Source: Acidobacteriota bacterium (GTDB taxonomy: Bacteria > Acidobacteriota > Terriglobia > Bryobacterales > Bryobacteraceae). Taken from it: a stretch of DNA of 5,239 bases. The stretch is taken from assembly GCA_026394095.1 (NCBI GenBank), contig JAPKYY010000735.1, positions 1-5,239 on the forward strand. Direction: 5' to 3'. A program made the translations under genes and the position numbers. The notes below the pieces were generated by a model. It was not told the DNA's origin. It did not search any database and saw only the letters and a program-made list of their open reading frames with translations. Every line of letters starts with the position of its first letter. Position 1 is the first letter of the stretch. Shown here piece after piece: positions 1 to 5,239 of the stretch.

Positions 1-1177
1 GCCAGTCGGCAGGTTTTGAGGGGTAGCCGAAAGAGACGGCAATTTCGCGGGCCTTGACCATTAGGGCGGCTTGAGGGAGGTCTACTGGAGCGTAGTCGAG
101 AATCTCAACATGGCCTTTCAGGTAGGGAAAGGCGAGGAGATAGATCAGTGCACCAACCACGAGAGGGACGCTGTAGCGGGTGGAGAGGCCTGCGGAGTTG
201 CTGGCGGCGACCAGTTCTGGACTGGGGGTCTGGCCTGCGGCGAGAGCGGCGGCCAGAGGGTCGCCTCCAGGTAGAGCCGCGGCGATGGCGATGGCGGAGT
301 GCGGCCGGTTGGCCGGGATGGGATCGAGGCAGCGGCGAATGATGTTCTCAACGGCGGGGTCGATGTCACTGGCGTGGGAGCTCATGCTGGTGAGAGACAT
401 GGCCTCCTGCTGGTTGAGCATCTCGTTGATGTTGCTCGCAGTGTAGGCGCGTTTGCCGGTGAAGAGTTCGTAGAGGACGAGGCCGAGTGAGAAGATGTCG
501 CTCGAATGGGTGACTTCGGTGCCTTTGATTTGCTCTGGGGCCATGTAGGCGGGAGTGCCCTGGCGGATCTCGGCGGCGTTGAGTTCGCTGGCTACGGCGG
601 CGAGGCCGAAGTCGCAGATGAGGACTTCGCCGTTGCGGTCGAGCATGATGTTGTGAGGCTTGAGGTCGCGATGGATGACGCCTTTGGAGTGGGCGGCGGC
701 AAGGCCGGCGCAGGCTTTGCGTGAGATCTCAATTGCTTTGTCGCAAGGAAGACGGCCGATGCGGCGGAGGAGGCTGGCGAGGTCTTCGCCGTCGACGTAT
801 TCCATCGAGAGGAAGGGAAGGCCTTCGGCTTCGCCGATATCGTAGACGCGGCAGACGTTGGGATGCGACACCTGGCGAGCGATGCGGACTTCTGAGTGGA
901 AGCGTTCGAGCCAGCGGGGATCTGAGGAAGCGAGTGCGGGGAGGAATTTGAGTGCGACGGATTGGCCGAGGGTAAGATCTGTTGCGCGGTAGACTTCGCC
1001 CATGCCGCCTTTGCCGAGGAGGGCGATGATGCGATAGCGGCCGTTGAGGAGTGTGCCTGGAAGGAAGCGGCCCTCGATGGACGCGTGGGTTGAGGGCTGG
1101 CTGAGTTGTGACCTGCTGGTGGACGTCGAGCCGCTGATGACGGTTTGTGTGAAGTCTGCTGGTGAGGGGTCAGGCAT
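1..1177 (-). CDS. Ser/Thr protein kinase, C-terminus cut by window edge
   Basis: Hanks-type kinase that phosphorylates Ser/Thr on unknown targets. I translated the minus strand from ATG at 1177; 392 codons are visible with no stop. A Ser/Thr/Pro-rich leader (residues 1-36) precedes the kinase domain (about 48-300). Its motifs are the Gly-rich loop GKGGMGEV (55-62), VALK with Lys77, Glu96, the RD catalytic loop HRDLKPHN (169-176, Asp171), DFG (189-191), activation-segment end GTPAYMAPE (207-215), Asp227 and Arg291, so it should be active. A hydrophobic stretch at about 336-352 is a likely membrane helix. The C-terminal part, perhaps sensory or multi-pass as in acidobacterial kinases (inference), is off the edge. 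No other ATG, GTG or TTG occurs in frame between the start and the Gly-rich loop. The AGG before this ATG touches it, too close for a normal Shine-Dalgarno, so a leaderless or weakly initiated mRNA is possible. It diverges from the amidohydrolase. Confidence 0.95.
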   Translation of the reverse strand, partial: MPDPSPADFTQTVISGSTSTSRSQLSQPSTHASIEGRFLPGTLLNGRYRIIALLGKGGMGEVYRATDLTLGQSVALKFLPALASSDPRWLERFHSEVRIARQVSHPNVCRVYDIGEAEGLPFLSMEYVDGEDLASLLRRIGRLPCDKAIEISRKACAGLAAAHSKGVIHRDLKPHNIMLDRNGEVLICDFGLAAVASELNAAEIRQGTPAYMAPEQIKGTEVTHSSDIFSLGLVLYELFTGKRAYTASNINEMLNQQEAMSLTSMSSHASDIDPAVENIIRRCLDPIPANRPHSAIAIAAALPGGDPLAAALAAGQTPSPELVAASNSAGLSTRYSVPLVVGALIYLLAFPYLKGHVEILDYAPVDLPQAALMVKAREIAVSFGYPSKPADW

Positions 1178-1197
1178 CCTTAGATATGCTAACGCTG

Positions 1198-2445
1198 ATG
1201 AGATTTGTTTTGTTTGCTCTTTTAATGGCCGGCATCTTACCGGCGGCTTGTGAGTTTGAGATGGTGATCCGAAATGGACACGTGATTGATCCGGCGAACC
1301 GGCGGGACGGCCGGTTTGATGTGGCCATCGCCAATGGAAAGATCGCACGTGTTGCGGCAAAGATTGAGGTGCCAGCGGAATGCAAGACGGTGGATGCCAC
1401 CGGGCTTTATGTGACTCCCGGGCTGATTGATATTCATGCTCACGTTTATGCGAATACGGGAATTCCGCTGGAGTTGGCGGGTGAGACTTCGTTTGTGCCG
1501 GATGCGATTGCCCCCCGGAGCGGGGTGACGACGATTGTGGATGCCGGGACCAGCGGGTGGAAGAACTTTGAAGATTTTCGTAAGCGGATCATTGATCGAT
1601 CGCGGACGCGTGTATTGGCTTTTGTGAATATTGCTGGCCTCGGGATGAGTGGCAGCCGCAATGAACAGAACACGGCAGACATGGACAGCGAAGGGCTGGC
1701 TGCGATTGCGAAGAAGCATAAGGACATTGTTGTTGGAGTGAAGACGGCGCACTACGGAGCGCCAGACTGGATTGCTGTAGACCGGGCGGTGGGGGCTGGA
1801 AAGCTGGCGGGGATTCCGGTGATGGTGGACTTTGTGACGCATCATCGCGAGGCCCGGCCAATCGAGAAGCTGTTGATGGAGAAGATGCGGCCGGGTGATA
1901 TCTATACGCATCTTTACTCGGGTTTGCGTTACGAGCAATTGCCCAGTGGCAAGATGAACCCGGTGCTGTGGGAGGCCCGCAAGCGTGGTGTGTTGTTTGA
2001 TTTAGGGCACGGCAATGGGAGTTTCTTCTGGACGGTAGCCAAGGCGGGCTTTGCCGAGAAGTTTCTGCCGGATACGATTTCGACTGACTTGCACTTGCGG
2101 AGCTGGATGGACGGGATGAAGGACTTTAACAACGTGATGTCGAAGTTTCTGATTCACGGGGTGCCTCTGAAGGATGTGATCCGGATGTCGACGGTGGAGG
2201 CGGCGAAGGCAATTCAGCGGAAGGAACTTGGGACCCTGAGCGTCGGTGCGGAAGCTGATGTTGCGGTGCTAAAGGTGGAGAAGGGCAAGTTTGGTTATCT
2301 CGATAACCGGAAGCAGAAAGTGATGGGGGACCAACGCCTGACGACAGAATTGACGCTCAGAGCGGGCAAGCCCATTTTTGATCTGAATGGGCTTGCCTCT
2401 GATGAATGGAAGCCTGGGACCTTGCCCGGCGCCCGGATGCAGTAG
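1198..2445 (+). CDS. Exported amidohydrolase/deacetylase-type metallohydrolase
   Basis: Member of the amidohydrolase superfamily, closest in feel to the dihydroorotase-like 'amidohydrolase/deacetylase' group. It probably hydrolyses an amide or ester bond with a bound metal centre; the substrate is unknown. From ATG 1198 the protein is 415 residues, normal for the family. It starts with Arg and a hydrophobic run ending in LPAAC (residues 14-18), a Sec-type signal peptide, possibly of a lipoprotein with Cys18, although Pro at -3 is atypical. The N-terminal strand VIRNGHVIDP follows. Metal-site candidates are His80 and His82 (IHAH), Lys182 (GVKTAHYG, possible carboxylated bridge), His238 (THLYSG), His271 (LGHGNG) and Asp297 (STDLH). 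The C-terminal TVEAAKAIQ and GTLSVGAEADVAVL motifs are typical. Starts at ATG 1186 (four residues longer) and GTG 1162 are open too; none has a clear ribosome site. I prefer 1198 because it gives the cleanest signal peptide. The gene ends 4 bases from the convergent peptidase gene. Confidence 0.9.
   Translation: MRFVLFALLMAGILPAACEFEMVIRNGHVIDPANRRDGRFDVAIANGKIARVAAKIEVPAECKTVDATGLYVTPGLIDIHAHVYANTGIPLELAGETSFVPDAIAPRSGVTTIVDAGTSGWKNFEDFRKRIIDRSRTRVLAFVNIAGLGMSGSRNEQNTADMDSEGLAAIAKKHKDIVVGVKTAHYGAPDWIAVDRAVGAGKLAGIPVMVDFVTHHREARPIEKLLMEKMRPGDIYTHLYSGLRYEQLPSGKMNPVLWEARKRGVLFDLGHGNGSFFWTVAKAGFAEKFLPDTISTDLHLRSWMDGMKDFNNVMSKFLIHGVPLKDVIRMSTVEAAKAIQRKELGTLSVGAEADVAVLKVEKGKFGYLDNRKQKVMGDQRLTTELTLRAGKPIFDLNGLASDEWKPGTLPGARMQ
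2365..2397. repeat. Perfect 12-bp inverted repeat near the amidohydrolase 3' end
   Basis: The arm GGCAAGCCCATT (2365-2376) is repeated as its exact reverse complement at 2386-2397, with a 9-base spacer. As RNA it would form a strong GC-rich hairpin on either strand. It lies inside the coding region, about 48 bases before the amidohydrolase stop and about 53 bases past the stop of the convergent M15 gene. It has no T-run on either side, so it is not a canonical intrinsic terminator. It could still mark the end of the minus-strand transcript or protect mRNA 3' ends (inference). Confidence 0.75.
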
Positions 2446-2449
2446 CAGA

Positions 2450-3232
2450 CTACTTGAGCTGCGCGATTTCGAAGTGCATGCCGTCGCGGCGGGTGAAATG
2501 ACCGCCCCAGTAGAAGCCGTTTTTGTTGGCTATGGTGACGAGCTCGCGGACGCAGCCTAATTGGCCTACGCGAGCGGGCTCGACGCCGAGGCCGTTTTGG
2601 GCCATATTGATGTCGAAGGCTGTACCGAAGGAGTGGTTGCTCAGCACGGAGGTGCTGCCGCGGATGAAGCGCGGTACGAAGGAGCCGCCCCAGGTGAGGA
2701 CGCGATCGAGAAGGCCCGCTTTGGCCCAGGCAGCCCAGAGGGCGCTGAGCTGTGGTGCGGCTTGTTTGTTGAACCAGACCTGGCCGGTGTGAGGGGCTCC
2801 GGAGATGCCGATGAGTTCTGGCACAACGACGCCGACGATGTTGTCACGCTGCCAGTTGCCTGTGATCACGATGTTTTCGGGATTGCCGGGAATGGGCTTG
2901 TGGACGAAATCGAATTTGCCGAAGACTTTCTGACGCGCTGCGTTGGAGGCGAGGGCGGGGAAGTCTGGGGCGGCTGGCCAGTTGGGGCCTTTCTTTGAAT
3001 CGTCGTCGTCTACGACTGCTTCGAAGCCAAGGCCCATAGCGGCACCGAAAGTTTGGTTGCCGACAGCACCGTCGGGATCGAGACTGCGGTGTTTCTGAAA
3101 AGCGATGGTGGCGGCTTTGGTTTCTGCTGTGAAATCACCGTCGGCATTGCCTGGGTGGAAACCCTGACCAATGAGGAAGATCTGCCATTTTTTGACGTCG
3201 GGGCCTTTAAGGCCAAGCTTGAGTACTCGCAT
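2450..3232 (-). CDS. Peptidoglycan-binding M15-family peptidase (D-Ala-D-Ala carboxypeptidase/endolysin-like)
   Basis: Likely cell-wall peptidase that cuts stem or cross-link peptides using zinc. From ATG 3232 it has 260 residues. An N-terminal PG_binding_1 domain (about residues 2-65) contains LKLGLKGPDVKKWQ, DGDFTAETKAATIAFQK and DGAVGNQTFG. An Asp-rich linker (DDDDSKK, about 75-81) leads to a C-terminal M15-type domain with SNHSFGTAFDIN (His200 and Asp207) and DGMHFE (His253), the expected zinc ligands. An in-frame TTG at 3253 would add seven residues (MGYATKY); neither start has a Shine-Dalgarno. A TTGGCA box (3269-3264) with a weak TACGCT (3247-3242) would place transcription start almost at ATG 3232, which favours that start, but this is speculative. 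No signal peptide is visible from either start, odd for a wall enzyme and reminiscent of phage endolysins, although no phage genes are nearby. It follows the broken LytTR regulator by about 42 bases on the same strand. Confidence 0.88.
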   Translation of the reverse strand: MRVLKLGLKGPDVKKWQIFLIGQGFHPGNADGDFTAETKAATIAFQKHRSLDPDGAVGNQTFGAAMGLGFEAVVDDDDSKKGPNWPAAPDFPALASNAARQKVFGKFDFVHKPIPGNPENIVITGNWQRDNIVGVVVPELIGISGAPHTGQVWFNKQAAPQLSALWAAWAKAGLLDRVLTWGGSFVPRFIRGSTSVLSNHSFGTAFDINMAQNGLGVEPARVGQLGCVRELVTIANKNGFYWGGHFTRRDGMHFEIAQLK

Positions 3233-3274
3233 GTACTTAGTAGCGTAGCCCAAGACTCAAATCTGCCAAAATTC

Positions 3275-3812
3275 TTAGAAACTCAATCTTGATTTGAAGA
3301 GATTGGACTGACGGCGGGAGAGTTCGACCTCGTGGTTGCCTTTAAGGGTGGCGACGAGATTGTCGGCCGGGTTGAGGGAGACGTTCTCGATGTGGTTGAG
3401 GTTGATCAAGTGTTTGCGGTTGGCACGGAAGAAGAGTTCTTTGGGCAGACGGTCTTCGAGGGACTGAAGTGACTTCAGGATCAGGGGGCGGATTGTGCCG
3501 GACTGTTGGAAAAAGAGACGGGTGTAGTTGCCTTCGGATTCGAGGAGAGTGAGGTCTGCAGGTTTGAGGAACCAGCAGCGATCTCCGTCTTTGACGAAGA
3601 GGTGTTCGAGTGGAGTTTCAGAGATGGGGCTCAGTTTGGTGAGGGCCTGGGCGAGGCGGTTTGCGGCGATTGGTTTGAGTAGATAGTCGAGGGCGGAGAC
3701 CTCGAAGGCCTTGAGGGCGTATTCGTCGAATGCAGTGGTGAAGATGACGTCGGGAGTTGAGTCGAGTTGTTCGAGGAGGTCGAAGCCGCTAGAGGATGGC
3801 TTTGCGGGTCAT
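3275..3812 (-). pseudogene. LytTR-type response regulator with most of the receiver domain missing and a frameshift
   Basis: Remnant of a LytR/AlgR-family DNA-binding regulator. ATG at 3812 overlaps the histidine kinase stop (ATGA, 3812-3809) and encodes MTRKAIL, the usual first strand of a receiver domain, then TAG at 3791-3789. In another frame, from 3790, the protein resumes as SGFDLLEQL, which normally follows the phospho-acceptor loop. It runs on without a stop through receiver strands 4-5 (DVIFTTAFDEY, DYLLKPI with the conserved Lys) and a full LytTR domain (from about 3600; ESEGNYTRLFF, FFRANRKHLINLNHI) to TAA at 3277-3275. Roughly 50 codons with the acidic residues and acceptor Asp are not present in the DNA. 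For the frames to have matched, 3n+2 bases must be lost. The resumed frame has no ATG or GTG, and its first TTG (3409) lies inside LytTR. CTG 3634 could in principle start a LytTR-only product. A sequencing or assembly error is possible. Confidence 0.85.
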
Positions 3813-4807
3813 GTGGTTGGTAGCTCGATAGTGGCGAGGACCTGGCCGGCGGATTCGCTTAGCGTGAGTTTGGCCTGCGGGCCCCGGAGTAGGTGAAGGC
3901 GTTCGCGAACGTTGGCCAGGCCGGTACTGGTGGATGGGGCTTTGGTTGGAGCGAGGCTGCCGGGGTTGGTTACCTCAAGCTTTAGGCCGCCGAGGGTTCT
4001 GCTGGCATGGATCGTGACTTTGCCGACGCCATGTTTGAGTGCGTTCTCGACCAGGGTTTGCAGGCACATGGGCGGGACTTCTATGTTGTTGAGATTGTCT
4101 TCGATTTGCCACTCCACTTCGAGGCGCTCCTCGAAGCGCATCTTCTCAATGGCGAGATAGTCGCGGATGGCATCGAATTCTTCGCTTAAAGGAACGGTTG
4201 GCCTGCGGGATTGGGTTAGCGAGTAGCGCATGAGCTGCGAGAGGCGCGTGACGGCGTCTTGCGCGGCGGCGGGGTTTTCGAGGATCAAGCCGCGAAGGGA
4301 GTTGAGGGAGTTGAAGAGGAAATGCGGATTGATCTGAGCCTGGAGGGCCTGAAGTTGGGCTTCGCGTTGGGCGATGGAGCGCCAGATCAGGTGAACGGTG
4401 AAGTAGATGAGCAGCCAGATCAGCATGAGGAACATCATGTTGAAAACGATGCCGGCCACGATGGATTTGAGGCTGACCTCAGTGGTGGACATGGTGGTGC
4501 CAGCGACGATGTACCAGCAGAGCTGAATGAGAGCGGTGAGAGTGAGGGCGCCCAAAGGGATCATGAAGAGGGCGTGAATCGCTATGGTGCGCCAGGGTTT
4601 GGAGAGCAGACTGGTGCGGTGGATGTGAGCGCGGAGCGTGTGGGTGACGAGGATACCGGCAGCGCCGTAGGAGAGGAGGCCAAAGTTGGTTGTCCAGGGG
4701 AGCCTCATGTAAGTGTTGATCAACATAGTGTTGACCACTGCATAGAGGCCCCAGCCGATGGACTGGCATAGCCAGTAGAGTTTCCGTCTTTCGCTGGGGC
4801 CTAGCAT
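3809..4807 (-). CDS. LytS/YehU-type membrane sensor histidine kinase
   Basis: Sensor kinase of the His_kinase (PF06580) plus HATPase_c type, which usually phosphorylates a LytTR response regulator. It has 332 residues. The N-terminal half holds about four hydrophobic segments (roughly 14-32, 43-58, 76-98 and 113-140) with no extracytoplasmic sensor domain of note, so sensing is probably in or near the membrane. A short helix (REAQLQALQAQ) leads to the phospho-site block QINPHFLFNSLNSLRGL with His162. Then come LSQLMRYSL (189-197), the N-box LVENALKHG (252-260, Asn255), and Gly-rich ATP-binding motifs TNPGS (280-284) and TGLANVRERL (295-304). The length is typical and nothing essential is missing. 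ATG 4807 is well supported by AGGAGT nine bases upstream. Its stop overlaps the start codon of the broken regulator (ATGA), a classic coupled pair. The alpha/beta hydrolase gene ends 12 bases upstream. Confidence 0.93.
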   Translation of the reverse strand: MLGPSERRKLYWLCQSIGWGLYAVVNTMLINTYMRLPWTTNFGLLSYGAAGILVTHTLRAHIHRTSLLSKPWRTIAIHALFMIPLGALTLTALIQLCWYIVAGTTMSTTEVSLKSIVAGIVFNMMFLMLIWLLIYFTVHLIWRSIAQREAQLQALQAQINPHFLFNSLNSLRGLILENPAAAQDAVTRLSQLMRYSLTQSRRPTVPLSEEFDAIRDYLAIEKMRFEERLEVEWQIEDNLNNIEVPPMCLQTLVENALKHGVGKVTIHASRTLGGLKLEVTNPGSLAPTKAPSTSTGLANVRERLHLLRGPQAKLTLSESAGQVLATIELPTT

Positions 4808-4815
4808 CTGTTGTG

Positions 4816-4821
4816 ACTCCT
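4816..4821 (-). promoter_or_regulatory. Ribosome binding site of the histidine kinase
   Basis: The minus strand reads AGGAGT here, with nine bases between AGGAG and the ATG at 4807. The site overlaps the TAG stop (4822-4820) of the upstream alpha/beta hydrolase, so ribosomes ending there sit on the next gene's initiation signal. This fits translational coupling within one operon. It is the only strong Shine-Dalgarno sequence I see among the starts in this window. Confidence 0.75.
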
Positions 4822-5239
4822 ATTGTAGGAAGGTATCGAGCTGCATGAGATACCATTCCGGGTCGTCGAGCATGATGAAGTGCTTGGCGGTATCGCTCAT
4901 TTTGATGGTTTTGTTGGGGAGTTTGGCGAATTGGGTTTCGTAGACTTCCATGGTCTTATCGCGGGTTGTGAAGTCTTTGTAGCCGATCCAGCTGGCAAGG
5001 ACCAGAGTGCGGGCTTTGACCTTTGCGACGGCATCGCGCAGGTCTGTTGTGTAGAGGTCGAACATGGCGTTGGCAATGGCGACAGGGTCTGACTGGAGAG
5101 ACCATTCGGTGACGGCGGGAAGGCCTTTGTCGCCGACGATGGATTTGAGCATTCCGCTTGTCTTGATGTAATTGCCGTATTGCTCTTTGGACTGTGCGGC
5201 AATCATCATGCGCATGCCTTCGGCCTGCTTGCGGAGGGA
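4820..5239 (-). CDS. Alpha/beta hydrolase, C-terminal part (start beyond window edge)
   Basis: Only the last 139 residues are visible; the frame is open to the right edge, so methionines at 5215 and nearby are internal. It contains part of the helical cap region (TEWSLQSDPVAIANAMFDLY), then the strand VKARTLVLASWIGYKD that normally sits near the catalytic acid. The end, DTAKHFIMLDDPEWYLMQLDTFLQ-like, carries His120 of the visible part, the likely catalytic His. Nucleophile and oxyanion motifs lie outside the window. No Asp directly follows the LVLAS strand; the acid may be elsewhere, as in family members that place it after strand 6. The substrate is unknown, and the family covers esterases, lipases and C-C hydrolases. 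It ends 12 bases before the histidine kinase on the same strand, so it is probably the upstream gene of the hydrolase, kinase and regulator operon. Confidence 0.85.
   Translation of the reverse strand, partial: SLRKQAEGMRMMIAAQSKEQYGNYIKTSGMLKSIVGDKGLPAVTEWSLQSDPVAIANAMFDLYTTDLRDAVAKVKARTLVLASWIGYKDFTTRDKTMEVYETQFAKLPNKTIKMSDTAKHFIMLDDPEWYLMQLDTFLQ

Noticed and set aside
71..951. Several short plus-strand open frames across the kinase region
   Set aside because: They overlap the complete set of kinase motifs on the minus strand, and none has a ribosome site or recognisable protein.
1297..1316. 7-bp inverted repeat AACCGGC/GCCGGTT with a 6-base loop early in the amidohydrolase gene
   Set aside because: Short arms in GC-rich coding sequence rich in CCGG words are expected by chance, and nothing else suggests a regulatory role.
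1237..1938. Long open frame on the minus strand (233 codons) opposite the amidohydrolase
   Set aside because: It lies fully antisense to a gene with clear family motifs and its translation shows no recognisable domain, so it reads as a by-product of codon bias.
2561..2998. Plus-strand open frame (145 codons) opposite the M15 peptidase
   Set aside because: It is antisense to the zinc-ligand region of a well-supported gene and has no motif of its own.
3242..3269. Possible promoter TTGGCA (3269-3264) and TACGCT (3247-3242) on the minus strand before the M15 gene
   Set aside because: The -35 matches well, but the -10 box matches only three of six positions. It is used only as weak support for the ATG 3232 start.
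4259..4771. Plus-strand open frame (170 codons) opposite the histidine kinase
   Set aside because: The translation is a low-complexity Glu/Gly/Asp-rich product typical of the complement of C-ending codons, and the kinase on the other strand is unambiguous.
5093..5215. ATG at 5215 as the true start of the alpha/beta hydrolase
   Set aside because: The frame stays open to the window edge, and the visible 139 residues cover only the cap and C-terminal part of the fold, so the start must lie outside.

Overview
The window looks like a gene-dense stretch of a GC-rich bacterial chromosome, most plausibly from an Acidobacteriota (Terriglobia/Bryobacterales-like). This is inferred from the style of its genes: an RD-type Ser/Thr kinase with a membrane-linked C-terminal part, a LytS-type histidine kinase with a LytTR regulator, and an exported amidohydrolase. 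No marker gene proves the taxonomy. There is no tRNA, rRNA, CRISPR array, insertion sequence or phage module, and no gene-free stretch longer than about 50 bases.

Layout. Bases 1-1177 (minus) hold a Ser/Thr protein kinase whose C-terminus runs off the left edge. Diverging from it is a secreted amidohydrolase/deacetylase-type metallohydrolase (1198-2445, plus). The two starts are only about 20 bases apart. The amidohydrolase converges tail to tail, with a 4-base gap, on a peptidoglycan-binding M15-family peptidase (about 2450-3232, minus). A perfect 12-bp inverted repeat lies in the last part of the amidohydrolase gene.

The right half is a minus-strand cluster read from right to left. It begins with the C-terminal part of an alpha/beta hydrolase (4820-5239, cut by the right edge). 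Next comes a membrane histidine kinase of the LytS/His_kinase family (3809-4807), then a broken LytTR response regulator (3275-3812), then the M15 peptidase. The regulator starts with a normal ATGA overlap with the kinase, but after seven codons it hits a TAG. The reading frame then resumes, shifted, in the middle of the receiver domain. About 50 codons that should carry the acidic pocket and the phospho-acceptor Asp are absent from the DNA.

How they fit together. The hydrolase, histidine kinase and regulator have operon-like spacing, and the kinase and regulator were evidently a two-component pair. As it reads here, the kinase has no working partner within the window. The broken regulator is the most interesting signal. 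Either the system has decayed (or been rewired) or the sequence has a deletion artefact.

The plus strand is G-rich over C in every segment I counted, under genes of both orientations. Minus-strand genes therefore favour C-ending codons and the plus-strand gene favours G/T-ending ones.
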